A DNA stretch of 64,000 nt from Beta vulgaris subsp. vulgaris (lineage: Eukaryota > Streptophyta > Magnoliopsida > Caryophyllales > Amaranthaceae): NCBI RefSeq assembly GCF_026745355.1, contig NC_079202.1, forward strand, positions 46,698,873-46,762,872, read 5' to 3'. The position numbers and the translations under genes are program-made. Below, in pieces: positions 24,110 to 37,700 of this stretch (its first letter is position 1; each line of letters begins with the position of its first letter). Below the pieces are notes generated by a model that saw nothing but the letters and a program-made list of their open reading frames with translations, was not told where the DNA came from and searched no databases.

Positions 24110-25960
24110 GGGTCCATCCACAGGATCCAAGTTGGTTGAAAATCGAAGGCAGTGAGTACTACCCAAAGGAAGTCCCACTTGATTCTGTCATAAGCTTTTT
24201 CCATATCGAGTTTTAAGGCGCGCCATCTTGTTTTATTTTGGGATTTGTGAAATGTATTTGAAGCTTCTTGGGCAATGAGGAGGTTGTCATGAATGGAGCG
24301 TTCTGGAGTGAAAGCGTTTTGAAGGGGGTTGATTTCCCGTTGTAAAAGTGGTCGTAGTCGGTTAACCAGGAGTTTTGAAATGGCTTTGTAGATTGTATTG
24401 ATGAGGCTTATGGGTCGATAATGTTCCGGAGATTCTGGGATAACTTTTTTGGGAATGAGTGTGATGAGGGTGTAGTTAAGTGAGGGAGGTAGTTTTCCAT
24501 GATGGAAGAAGTTTTGGATAGCGAGGGTGATATCTTTTTCAATAATGGGCCAGTAGGCTTGGTAAAATTGGCTTCAAAACCATCGGAGCGCGGCGCTTTA
24601 TTAGGGTTAATATCAAATATGGCGTCCTTAATGTCTTCTGGGGTATGGGGCTAAGAGGGAATCGGAATCGGCCTGTGAAACAAAAGGAGTGATATAGGGT
24701 AGGTCAATATTGTGTGGACCATGAATAGTGGTTGTGAATCGTTGTTGAAAGGACTTGAAGAGCAGGGTAGCAATATCATGTTGAGAGTCGACCCATTGGC
24801 CTACCTCATTTTTCAAGCGAAAGATGGTGGAGTGCGTTCGGATTTGTTTCATTTTGTTATGGAAGATCTAGAGTTAAGATCCCCTTGGGTGAGCCATGTT
24901 TTACAGGCGGAATGGACCCAAGCTTTCTGAGTGAAGAGGAGTAATTTCTCGCGTTCTAGGATAAGGCGGTTAATATGTTTGATCCAGATGTTATTAAAAG
25001 GTTGTGTCTAAACCTTAGTTTATAGTTCTTGAATTTTCTCGTCATTACATAGTAATTTATTAGTTGTGTGCTTATACTTGCGTTTAGCCCAAGACTTTAA
25101 GGCAGCTTTGACAAGTTGAAGTTTTTGTTGTACACGATAGAAGCGGGAGCCTGTAATTTGAGTAGGCTAATGATACCGGACAAGAGAGTGAGAATCCTTG
25201 ACTATGACCCAGAAGTTTTGAAATCTAAACGGGGGAGCGTGGGTTAGAGGCGTTGGATTGCTAGAAAATAAAATAGGTGCATTATCTGATACTGTGAAAT
25301 TGCCATAGGTCAAGGTGCTTTGGTTAAATTCATGTTGAAATTGCGGATGAGAGAGTGCCCGGTTAAGTCGTTCATAAATTGGCCCAATGCGGGCCAGTCC
25401 TTTCCAGGAGTAAGCTTGGTGATGACAAGGAACATCGATGGCGGATTGAGTTCGTATTAGATGGGGAAGGCGTTGAAGTTGACTATTTTTAATTGAAGCA
25501 CCCCCAAGTTTATCTTGGTGAAGGAACATCTCGTTGAAGTCGCCAATAAGGAGCCACGGGCATGGCACCTATAGTAAGGTTTGATTGAGAAATGTCCAGA
25601 AGATACCTTTGTCGGCAGGTTGTGCGGGCAATAAGTCCCGATAAATTGAATACATTTTGTTTGTGGGTTTGTATTGAATTTCTAATGAACTAGCCTTTCA
25701 TGTATAGTGTGATTATGGAGGGCAAGATTGTTATTATTCTAACATACCCAGATGCCGCCCGAATGATTAATGGGATCGACTATGAGGGTATTATGAAAAT
25801 GCAACGTCTTTAGAATGCGTTTGCTATTGGCGTTATTAGTTAAAGTTTCAAGTACAAAAATAATGTCGGGATTGAACTTGATTTTTAAATAAATCAACTC
25901 GCTCCAGGATTGAGGTAGTTTACCCCCTACACAATATATAAACTTTAGTAATAACACTAT
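24110..25960 (-). mobile_element. Second, older LINE fragment
   Basis: Minus-strand pieces in order are an endonuclease N-terminal part (25957-25739, NPDIIFVLETLTNNANS), an endonuclease core (25568-25167, PWLLIGDFNEMFLHQDKLGG), a linker (24852-24628) and the start of reverse transcriptase (about 24204-24110, MEKAYDRIKWDFLWV). The metal-site SDH is changed to SDN. The rest of its reverse transcriptase is absent where the 19.8-24.1 kb LINE begins. The sequence differs from that LINE, so it is a separate insertion. Confidence 0.8.
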
Positions 25961-26561
25961 ACTTAGTATATTTGTAGCTCATATACACCTAGTGTATGTG
26001 TAGCCTTTGCAATTTAGTGGGCATGTTTACATAAATTAGGCAGGTAAAAAAATTGTATTCATTGGTTAGTACAATATGTCACAGTGATTTGGAGACCATG
26101 AAGCCCCATTTCAGTTCATGGGAGACATTGATTGGGATTTTGTCATAATAATGTAAAGTGATTGAGCTAATTTATTTATCAATCATATAGAAGTCGTACT
26201 AAAACGGGGTGGGTATTTTTGGTAATAGTGGTTGCACACTTGCATAAATTCAATTGCTGAATGGAATCTGGGCCTTAACTGAAGAAGAAAAACCCAAAGA
26301 AAAATAGACAAGCTGGTCCACCAGAAACTAGAAAGTGAAAGGGCAGATGACAACTAGTATATCTTACCAAGAGAGAGGCTCAATTGCTGTTATCTTCTTC
26401 CCACATGTCAGATTACAATGTAATCTTCATAGTTCATAGTAGATATGATGATATTATCACATTTTACATCTTTGTCCAACTGTTTTGTTGTACAATTGTA
26501 CTCCCAAACTGCCCCCAGCCCTTACTCCTTCAATTGCTTCGAGTTTAATCCACTACTTTAA
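25961..26561. other. Unassigned intergenic DNA
   Basis: About 600 bp between the second LINE and the nested Helitrons. AT-rich, no open frame of note, no recognised repeat termini. Confidence 0.4.
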
Positions 26562-27173
26562 TCATCTATATTAATATATTAAAAGGCGTGCATAAATCAG
26601 GAACGGTGCATATAAATCCACTACTTTAACATATTTCATAATAGGAAAACAATATCAATTATTATAAAACAAATTATATAAAACACGTTATTATTCCTAA
26701 ATAACTAACTATAGAAATTTAGGCAAGTTTTCTAAATGCGCATCAAATCAACTTAATTAAAAGGCCCTAATTACGTTTTTAAACCTATATATGATCATGA
26801 CAATTTTGTTTCCAAACGTGGGAGATATTGACAAGCTTAATAATAGGAATTGAGTCTTTTATTTATTCGGAAATCTTATTTTTTTTCCTATTATATGATA
26901 TTCCTAATAACCATTGCTCACATAATATTTATTTAAAGATACTTTAGATCACTCCACCATATTCTAAGGAAACTTTAGCATATTAGACTCTATATATATA
27001 ATAAGATATATAACTACTAAGAAACTTTAGCATATTAGAGTCTATATAATACCTCCACTCCACTAAAAACGCACATATATTCTTCATGGTCATTTAGACA
27101 AATTAATTATATAGTGTTCTTATCTTTTGAATTACACCATATTTTTTTGCGTTAATAAAAAATAATTAGAGAA

Positions 27174-27663
27174 ATGAGTTCCTCTAATAGTAAACGCGTA
27201 AAGAAACCTTCAGATTACGGAAAAGAAAACGATTTTGGTGGCAATACACCAATTGTGTGTAACAATTCAAATCAACTTCATGATGCAAAGGTTGCTATGC
27301 AAAGGAGGAAATCAATTTTGAACGATAAGCGAAGTAGAAGCCAATGGTCAAATTTTTCGACTGAGAGAACTCCTTTAATTGACATTTCTAATGGTAAGTT
27401 GATTTGCAATTCTTTTTTTCATTATATAGTTACTTATTTTAAACATAGTTGTGAATTGACATTAACTAAGCCATATTATATTAAACATATTAATTCCAGG
27501 TAACAATAGAGATAATGATCTACATACAAAGACAGCGTCTAATACAAATGATGATGACAAGGTCAGTAGGGGAAGGAGGAAGGGAAGCTTGATTGAAAAT
27601 AAAAGGAAAACACAGGAATTGAGTGTACCCATTCTTTTATCTCCTGAAATTAATATTTCCTAA
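27174..27663 (+). CDS. Two-exon N-terminal basic protein of the Helitron
   Basis: The exons 27174-27393 and 27500-27663 join in phase to 127 residues. The ATG at 27174 opens a lysine/arginine-rich protein (SNSKRVKKPSDYGKEN, RRKSILNDKRSRSQW). The motif TERTPLIDISNG resembles the TPLSDISN motif I associate with the N-terminal part of plant Helitron proteins. It is therefore more likely the first exons of the Rep/helicase gene than a separate gene. The second exon meets TAA just before a possible donor (ATGGTATGT), so it may be a truncated form. Nuclear or DNA-binding function is an inference from charge. Confidence 0.5.
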
Positions 27664-28363
27664 TGGTATGTATTGTTGGTTAGTATAAATGTATAGTATA
27701 ATTTTAGGATTAGTATGTTGGCATATATTATGTGTATACATTTGTATTCAAACTACTTAATCTTATTATTATGTACACCAACATATTCATCAGGACTCCA
27801 TGTTTCATATGTTGTAATAGACTAATGGTGTTTGCCAAGTTTTTTTATTTGTAGTGTATATATTTTCTGATGTCGTCTTACTTACTCATGATAGTAAAAT
27901 ATTATATCGCGTTTTTAAACTAATGCAAACATAAATGGTTGAATTCTATTACTATTTCCCATATATATATATTAACATTTTCTACTCCATCTAAAATTAA
28001 ATCAAAACAAATTTTCAAGAAGATGTGAAACAATATAAACTACTTTCTCACATTTTTTTTATATTCATATTTGTACAGTTTTTATGGAATAATCAAACAT
28101 TGACTAAACAAATAAAGTTATTCATCATGAAATGTGCTTACTATAACATACATAAGTCAAGGTAATTTAGTATATCTTATATTTATCATGTATATAAAGT
28201 ATATAATTATTAATAATTATAAAGAGGAAAAGAAAAGACTACCTTTTCATCTCACATTATTTGTTCAATGGCCACCATCCTTTGCATCCAAAGCAAACCC
28301 TCCAAAAAAAAACAAACATAGCTTAGCTTATGTATTTAACGATATTTTTTAAAAAAATATTTA

Positions 28364-30175
28364 TGATTATTTTTTTATCTATTAAATCATAAATATTATC
28401 AACTACATTTATAAAATCAGAACATAATATACAATTGAAAAAAATAAAATTTTAAGAAAATACGATTAAGGATATCAACTACTTTTTATAGAATCAACTA
28501 CATATTATCAAGGATTTATGATTATTTATTAATCTATTAAATCATAAATATTATCAACTAAATTTATAAAATCAGAACATAATATGAAATTGAAAAAAAT
28601 TACTTTTAAGGATATACGATTAAGGATATGAACTACTTGATTTAAAGGATCAACTACATATTATCACCTACTTTTTTAATTAACATTCGATTCTATACCT
28701 ATATCTATGGATAGATATTTCATACATTCATAAATTATTATCCAAATGATATTATTTTTTAAAAATTATTTTGTAAACGATATATGATTATTTACTACGA
28801 TTTTTATTTTTAAAATTATATATTATTATTTATTAATCTAAAGCTAATTTTGGTGACTTTCATGCGAGAAATTATTTTTTCTTTAAGCTTATATTTAACA
28901 ATAAAGCACTTTAGGATACACTTTAGTTTTTAATTCTACGATTTTTAAAAAGGTATAATTTTAGATTGATTAATTAATGATATATTCATGAAATAATATG
29001 GGAAATAATTAGAAAAAATGCAAAATTTTAAATGATATTATGATATTTTTACTTATTTTATATTTCGTACTTTTGTGACATGCATGCGAGAAAAATTACA
29101 GATGCATACATATTAAATACGGAAAAAAATTAAATTGATGATATGCATGCAAATATAATTGTAATTTAAGATTGATGCATTAATCATATATTCATGAAAT
29201 AATATAGGTTGTAAATAGTAAAAAAATTTAACTTTTAACAATATTACATAATTTCATAATTTTCTGTGCAATTTAGTTGCGAGAAATGTAGAGTCAAAAC
29301 TATTTAATACGTTTATTATTTTAATGCTTAACTGTTGTTTTTCTACGAAATGATATTATTTTTAAAAAAACTATTTTTTAAATGATATATGATTATTTAC
29401 TACGATTTTTATTTTTAAAATTATATATTATTTTTATTAATCTAAAGCTAATTTTGGTGACATGCATGCGAGAAATCATTTTTTCTTTAAGCTTATATTT
29501 AACAATAAAGCACTTTAGGATACACTTTAGTTTTTAATTCTACGGTTTTTAAAAAAGGTATAATTTAAGATTGATTAATTAATGATATATTCATGAAATA
29601 ATATAGGAAATAATTAGCAAAAATGCAAAATTTAAATGGTATTATGATATTTCTACTTAAATTAGATATTCAAATTTCGTAATATTTACAGCTAATTCTT
29701 TTTTTTGTCACTTGCATGTGAAAAAAAATATCTAGATTCATACAAACTAAAAACGAAAGAAAAACAAATAGAGGATATGCATGCAAATTTTAAGAACCGA
29801 TTTAAGATTGAATCTTAAATCATATATTCATGAAATAATATAGGTTGTAAATAGTAAAAAAAATTAACTTTTAACAATATTACACAATATCATAAATTTC
29901 TGTGCAATTTGGTTGCGAGAAAGGTAGAGTCAAAACCATTTAATACGTTCATTATTTTAATGCAAAACTGATTTTTTTAATGTATTTAACCATAAAAATT
30001 ATCAACAAAATATATAGATCACCATGTAAAGTATAAGGAAAACACAAATTAGATATTCAGATATCGTAATATTTTCATCTAATTCTTTTTTTTGGTCACA
30101 TGCATGCGAAAAAAAAAATCTAGATTCATATAAACTAAAAACGAAAGAAAAACAAATAGAGGATATAGATGCATG
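28364..30175. repeat. AT-rich tandem duplications inside the Helitron
   Basis: Two levels are seen. A roughly 150 bp unit is repeated at 28364-28507 and 28508-28660 (both with TATTAAATCATAAATATTAT). A roughly 600 bp unit is repeated at about 28747-29347 and 29348-29972 (both with ATGATTATTTACTACGATTT and GAAATAATATAGGTTGTAAA). A third partial copy follows at about 30044-30175 (AAACGAAAGAAAAACAAATA). No coding potential. Confidence 0.8.
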
Positions 30176-30550
30176 TTTTTAATTTACTGTTTTTTAAGCA
30201 AAAAATTGAAGATCTACAAAATTTTCATACTCATGAACTAATATAATCATATACTCATGAACTAATATGAACTACACCTGTAATTCGTTTCTTCAATTCT
30301 TCATCAATGGCAATGAACTTTTTTTCCGGTTTGCATAAAAATTTCCGAAATTGAACTCCCCAATTTATAAATCCCCTTTTCGGATGATCTTAAAACTTTC
30401 TGCTGTCTTCTTTGTTAATCGAATTTATTTTTGTTGTGTAAATAGCTTTAAAAAAATCTAGAAAATATAGAAGAGAAGGAAAGTTGCCATTTTTTATGAG
30501 AATATGTTCATGCATGTTCGAGATGTTGGAAATGAATCTTCGAGATAAAT

Positions 30551-30551
<1 letters not shown>

Positions 30552-30586
<35 letters not shown>
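30552..30586. repeat. (AG)n microsatellite
   Basis: Uninterrupted AG repeats of about 17 units inside the Helitron. Confidence 0.9.
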
Positions 30587-30588
<2 letters not shown>

Positions 30589-30769
30589 ATATGAACGGCC
30601 AAATGAATGAGAAAATGTTTGGTTTGGTGCATTTGGTTTTGATGGAATTATATATATACTTAGGTTTTTAATGTTTGTGTTAGGTAGTATTAGGTAGTAT
30701 AAATAGAGTATTATAGTAAATAATTATGTATAATGGAAATGGAAATGTATCTTGGGCTTTATAATTAAA

Positions 30770-30851
30770 GAGATATATATAATATATAATTATATATATA
30801 TATATATTATATATATTATATATATATATATATTATATATATATTATATAT

Positions 30852-30882
<31 letters not shown>

Positions 30883-30884
30883 AT
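30770..30884. repeat. (TA)n microsatellite
   Basis: About 115 bp of nearly pure alternating TA/AT with short interruptions; prone to slippage and assembly error. Confidence 0.9.
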
Positions 30885-31711
30885 TGTGTATTTATATTTG
30901 GCTTGGAAATCTTATTATAGTAAATATTATGTTTAGGTGTAAATGTATAATGCGCTTTAAAAACAAGTTATATTATTATAAGGCCACATTAAATAAATCA
31001 CTTTATGCCTAAATAAATAATTGTCGTCGCAACTATTTATAAATCATTGTTATACGTCATAAAATTTTTTTTAATAGTTACACTGATATAAGTTATATGT
31101 AGGTTAACATATGTTTAGGTATTTAAGATTTAGCTTAGGTAATATTAGGTAGTATATCAAGAGTATCATATTACGGTTATGTTTACATGGAAATGTATAA
31201 TGGGCTTTAAAGGAAGTATATATATATATATATATATCTATATTGGGCTTGGAAATCATACTATGTATTTACAAATTTTTTATAGAATATAGAAATGTCA
31301 TGTCCTTCTCATTAAGCATTCTAAACATATTTCATTCGTAAGTGTTATTTTATGTAAACTAATCAATTTGTTATTATCATCCATTCAATATTGTTTCATA
31401 TACATATTTAAAAAATTGTTAATTCATGCTAAATTTATATTATTTAATTTGTAAATTAACAATATAAATGACTGAATGTTTATGTTATTGAGCAAACGTG
31501 GAATTTCAAAGTTCGCTTTTAGTATACTACACCTTAATTCTTATATGTTAACTATTTTAATTTGCTTATTGTTATACTTTGACAAGAACAACTTACTATA
31601 ACATAAGTAGAATTATAACATTAATTTCATTGAACGTACATATGAATACAAAACCATCTAAATATACGTACAAATTTTGGATTTTAACGTGGAAAACATT
31701 TCTTATTTTAG

Positions 31712-34700
31712 TTACCACTCATCCACTCAATCAACTGTTATCAAAAGAAGCTCAACAAAAATATGCAAGACAAAAGAGGAAGTTTATTATGTTAGAAAAG
31801 CGTGCAAGATTTACGCGTAACTCTGCTCCTATACGATCACGAAATTTAATGGCCACGACAACCAACTTACCTCTTAACGGATCTTCATCAGGTATAAATT
31901 GCAATTAGATTAAGTAGTTAACACATATCATCCAACCATTTTGGACAATAATTAGTTATCCTTTTGTTTTTATATATGCAACTAACATGTTTATTGTCTT
32001 CCCATTATAAGCGTTTTCCTCAACTTATGGATTATCTCCTTTATCGTCGACAATTACAAACTTCTCTACTAATTCGTACGTAACTCCGATTCCTAATGGT
32101 GAGTGTATATAATTTCTTTTACTTTGAAACCGTATTACTTGCAAGATAGTAATGTAACATTATTCTTAATGCAGTATTTTCGACAAGTCTACCATCTTCA
32201 AGTTCACAAGATATTAGTTGTGATGTGCACGTGACAACTCAATCTCCATTAAGTGCTATAACACAAATTAGTATCGGTTTGTTTATACTAAATTATTAAC
32301 TTTTTGATTGTTAATTTGTCTAATAATGTTACTGTATAAACAATCTATTGATATTTTGTGAAATTATGTGCGTTAGATAAAGAACATGCATCAAAGATAG
32401 CAAGGCACCAACGAAAACTTATAATTGAAGAGAAACGAAGTTCTGGTAATAAATAAAACTATTATAAATATGCCATGTTTATACTACGGTTATTTCACCA
32501 AATACCCCTGACAAATCAAAAACTTCACAATATACCCTCAATGTTTCAACAATTCACCATATACCCCTGACTTTTCAAAACTGTGCACCAGATGCCCTTT
32601 TTCTAACGGATGTTAAGTGACCGTTAGCTTTATTTACGATATTGCCACCATTAACTACTAACCCTAAGATCCTAATACCCTAAACATAATTCTAACCCTA
32701 ATTATAACCCTAACCCTAAACCCTAACACACCCATAACCCTAAGCCCATGACAGCCCAGCCCCACCCTCCCCCCTCCCATCCACCTCAGCCCCCACCCCT
32801 CCTCCTCCACTCCACTCCACCGCCACAGCCCCCACCCCTCCTCCTCCACTCCACTCCACCGCCACAGCCCCCTCCCCTCCCCTCCCCTCCCCGTAGATTT
32901 CCTACTCCACCGCCGCTGCCCCTCCTCACCCCTCGCCGCCGATTTCCTCCTCCTCCTTCCCGTCGATTTCCTCCTCCTCATCCCTGCCGATTTCCTCCTC
33001 TCCCCTTCCCCGTCGAGACAGCATCCCCACAGACCCCAACCCTTCCCCTCCCCTCCACCGTCGCAGGCGTCGCAGCCCCTCCCCTTACCCGTCAATTTCC
33101 TCCTCCCCTTCCCCGTCGACACAACGGCACGAGACACAACCATGGCAAAGCAGCGACCCAGGAGAGAGAGCGAGGAAGTAAAGCTCCAGCGAGCTAAGCG
33201 CAGGCGACGGGGAAGGGAAAATCGATGGGGAAGGGGAGGGGAAATCGACGGGGAAGGGAGGGGAAATCGACGGGGAAGGCAGGGGAAATCGACAGGAGGA
33301 GTAACAGTTGGGGCAGTGGCAGTGGAGGGGTGGGGGAGGGGCTGCGGCGGGGAGTTGAGGGGAGGGGAGGGTTGGCTACTGCGGCAGAGGGAGGGGAGGG
33401 GGAGGGGTTGGAGGCTGCGGTAGAGGGCAGGGAGGGGGAGGGGTGGGGGGGATGGTGGAGGGGGAGGGGAAGGGGAGGGGGTTGGGCTTAGGGTTAAGAT
33501 TAGGGTTTAGATTTTAGGGTTAGTATTTAAATTAGGGTTAGGGATTAGGGTTTAAATTAGGGTTAGTGAATAATGATGGCAAAATTGTAAATAAAGCAAA
33601 TGGCAACCTAACGTCCGTTAGAAAAAGGGTATTTGGTGCACAAAAATGAAAAGTCAGGGGTATATGGTGAATTGTTGAAACATTGAGGGTATATTGTGAA
33701 TTTTTTGATTTGTCGGGGGTATTTGGTGAAATAACCGTTTATACTATTTCAGTTTGGCATAGTATGATCATAAATATATAAAACGTTGTGACCAACTGAC
33801 ATCACCTATTGTCGCTTGACATAGCGTCTACGTCATTTCCACTGTCAACGGAAGTTATACAACCAATGCGATTATGCAGTTCATTTAGATCAAAGACACG
33901 TGTAATCCGAAGTAGGCAAGTCTTGAATCGGTTTCAAAGAGAATCATTCCAGGTATGTTATAGTAACTGTTAATTAACTAATATAGCACAATAAATAGTA
34001 TGTAGATAAGTTATACAATTAGTAAACTTGTGTGTTTATGCATTAAAAATTTAAATTTTGTGTACAGATGACAGTGATGGTGAAGGAAATGATATGGATG
34101 TTGACAATTATTCAAATTCTAATGCGCGAGTAGAAATAATTGATTCAGGTATAAATCCTGCAGTAAGGCATATAATAGTTTGGTATATTCTTTAAAAGAC
34201 TAATTAAAGTTATAAGTTTTTTCTTTATTGTAGAAGGTTATTCAGATTTGGGAGATCCCACATGTGTTTGCGAGTTTTGTGGAGCACAAATGTGGTTTGG
34301 TGAACGAGTAAACAAACGGAATAAGAGCGGACGACCAAAGTTTGGGATGTGTTGCATGCAAGGAAAAGTACAATTACCTTTACTAAAGCGTCCACCCCAA
34401 CTTTTGGAAGATCTATTGAAAAAGAGACATAGTAGAAGTGCGCACTTCCTTGAAAATATTAGAGGGTATAACATGATGTATTCGTTCACTTCTATGGGAG
34501 GTAATAATTGCACCAACTACCCATGGTCGTGGTCCATATACATACAAGATTGGAGGTCAAAATCATCACCTGATAGGCAGTTTGTTGCCGAACGATGGAG
34601 CACGTCCTAAATTCTCTCAATTATACATATATGACACTGAAGAAGAGATTAACAATAGGAAGAATGCGGCAAGGTATCGTGCTATTTTACTGCAAATATT

Positions 34701-37700
34701 TGAACATGTCATTTGTATTAAATGTAATATATATATCCTCATTCATAATAAAGCAATGCTAACGTTAAAACACACTATATTTCGTCAGTTCTAAAGACCC
34801 TAATAAATTTGAAGATCGTGTCGTTGCACAATTGAAGGATATGGTTGATCAACATAACCCATTGGCCAAGAGTTTTAGAATGGCTAGAGATCGTTTTGAA
34901 TCAAACAACGGCGAAGACTTAAAACTTAGGCTAATTGGAAGAAGGGATTCTGATGGAAGGACTTATAACCTTCCAACAACATCTGAAGTGGCCGCTCTTA
35001 TAGTTGGAGACATTGATACAGCAGATAAGAGGGAATATAGTAGTCCAAAGGAAAAATGGAAGATTAAGGCAGATATCTGAGCTTCACCCATCGTATTTAC
35101 CGTTACAATATCCACTGATTTTCCCATATGGGGAAGATGGATATCGAGTAGATGTTATGCATAGAGACAAGACCGCATCAAGTAGTTCTACGAATAAAAG
35201 AGAACGACTTACTATGCGGAGGGTGTGGTTTGCATAAGAATGCAAGATCGTGAACATGAAGCCGATACTTTGTTATTTATGTCGTCGTTGTATCAACAAT
35301 TTTTGGTTGACGGTTACACTATGATTGAGGCGGAGAGGCTCTCCTTTCTAAAGAATAACCAACAAAGTTTAAGATCAGATAATGTGAAGAATTTAAGAGG
35401 GGCTGTGGAAAGAGGTGATACAGAGGGATCTTCCAATGGTAGTCGCGTTGTTATACCACCGTCATTCACAGGTGGTCATAGCTACATGAGAGAGAACTAT
35501 CAGGATGCAATGGCCATTTGTAGATGGTATGGTTATCCAGATTTGTTCATAACCTTTACGTGTAATGCTAATGGCCAGAAATAACAGATTCGTTCAAAAA
35601 AGGGGACTTAGACCCGAGGACAGACCGGATATCATCTGTCGAGTCTTTAAAATGAAGCTCGACCAATTGGTTAAAGACCTAAAGGAGAATGAGATATTTG
35701 GCCGAGTCAAAGCTGGTACGTATAAATAAATCCGGTATAATTATGTTGATTTCTACAGCTTTTTTCATCTTTAATATATATATAGATTGAATTACTTGAA
35801 TTTCATACTATTTTACAAACAATTTACACAGTCAAGATTAGTTGGTCTACTTATAAAGTTGTTCAAATAATGATGCATACATATCTTCTTTTTTCTCCAG
35901 TTGTTTATACAGTTGAGTTTCAAAAGCGTGGCCTTCCCCATGCTCATATACTTCTTTTCCTGCACCCTGCTGACAAATATCCACAGGCAAGCGATATTGA
36001 CAAGATTATATGCGCTGAGTTACCAGATCCAATTGAGGATCCGGATTTGTATGAGACTGTTACAGAAATGATGCTACATGGTCCATGTGGTCCCTCAAAC
36101 ACTAATGCACCTTGCATGGATCAAAATAAGTGTACAAAGCATTTTCCTAAAAGATTTATTGACGAAACAAAGGTTGATGAGGAAGGATATCCAGTTTATA
36201 GAAGAAGAGATAACGGAATCTCGGTTGAGAAGAACGGAGTGCATCTTGATAATAGGTTTGTTGTTCCTTATAATCCACAACTGCTTCGTAAGTATCGTGC
36301 TCATATAAACGTTGAATGGTGCAATCAATCCAGATCGATAAAGTATTTGTTCAAGTACATAAATAAGGGTTACGATAGAGTAACTATTGCTGCTTATCAG
36401 AACAAAAATAGCTGCGATGATCCACAAAAGATTGATGAGATTAAAATGTATTACGACTGCCGTTACATATCTGCTTGTGAGGCAGTGTGGAGGATATATG
36501 GATTTCCTATTCACTATCGAACCCCTCCTGTTGAGAGATTGAGTTTCCATCTACCTGAGGAGCAAACGGTCGTCTACACTGACCAGATGGACGTGGGAGA
36601 TGTACTTGATAGACCTAATGTCGATAGCACAAAGTTTTTATCGTGGATGGAATGCAACCAAAAGTATGAAGAAGCAAGACAGTTGAGTTATGTAGAATTC
36701 CCACGAAATTTGTTTGGAAACAACCTACGCGAGAATGGACACCTAGGTCGAAAGGGTTCGCACTTGGCAGGGTATACCATGTCGCTCCAGGTTCTGGTGA
36801 GAAATACTATCTAAGAACGCTCCTTAATTTTGTAAAAGGCCCGACGTGCTACGAGGATATAAGAACGGTTGATGGTGTAGTGTATCCAACCTTCAAAGAA
36901 GCTTGCTACGCAAGGGGGCTGCTTGATGACGACAAGGAATACATAGACGCCATAACAGAGGCAAGCTTTAGAGAAACGGGGCATTATCTGCGAAATCTAT
37001 TTTGCATGTTACTTATGTCTGGTAGCTTATCTAAACCAGAAGACATATGGGAAAAGACATGGCACCTACTCTCTGATGACATTCTATATAAACAACGTCG
37101 TATTCATAAAAACAAAGGTAAAAGTCGCAGTATTTTGCATACTTACTTTTTTTTCGCTCACTTGGATGTTTAATAATTGTGCAACGAAAAAAGGATCGCT
37201 ATGACATAAATGAAGGCATCTAATATTAAATCTTCCCTATCGCATTGCAGATTTAACTCTAACGGATGAACAAATTCAAGCTTTTGCACTGGCAGATATT
37301 GAAGCTAAACTGCAAAGTAATGGAAGTAGCCTTCGAAAATTCAGTGAGATGCCTTTTCCAGATGAATTGGTCGTGTTTGAAGGTCAAAACAAGCTAATAG
37401 CGGTAATGGTTTTCAACGAAATAATGCACTCTGTTAATGGCCAATCAGGAGGTGTGTTTTTTGTATACGGATATGGAGGCACGGGTAAAACGTACATTTG
37501 GAGGACATTGTGTGCTGCAATTAGGAAGATGGGTGAAATTGTTTTGCCAGTAGCATCAAGTGGAATTGCGTCCCTACTTCTTCCAAAAGGCCGAACCGCC
37601 CATTCAAGGTTCGAGCTTCCACTCAATGTTTGTGAAAACTCCACGTGTGTAGCTATTAGGCCTGGTTCTGACTTAGCTGCATTGCTCATGAGAACAAAAC

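Larger units (their letters stand above)
19790..24110 (-). mobile_element. L1-type LINE, 5' truncated
   Basis: Minus-strand order from 24110 down is the C-terminal tail of ORF1 (ending ALKRKRN, stop near 24004), endonuclease (23951-23103), reverse transcriptase (22374-21574), zinc-binding RVT region (about 21057-20635) and RNase H (about 20290-19807). This is the standard plant L1 layout. Interior stops and frame changes show it is inactive. The 5' end abuts a second LINE near 24110, inside that element's reverse-transcriptase frame. The 3' end is placed near an A/T-rich run at 19779-19800; no target duplication was identified. Confidence 0.85.

Noticed and set aside
32664..33491. Several overlapping open frames rich in Pro or Gly/Arg on both strands
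   Set aside because: They lie in the C-rich/G-rich foldback core of a Mutator-like element with a 9-bp duplication. The translations are low-complexity and open in several frames at once, as expected from stop-poor GC-rich repeats.
36095..36550. 151-codon minus-strand frame opposite the Helitron Rep domain
   Set aside because: Antisense shadow of a strongly conserved coding region.
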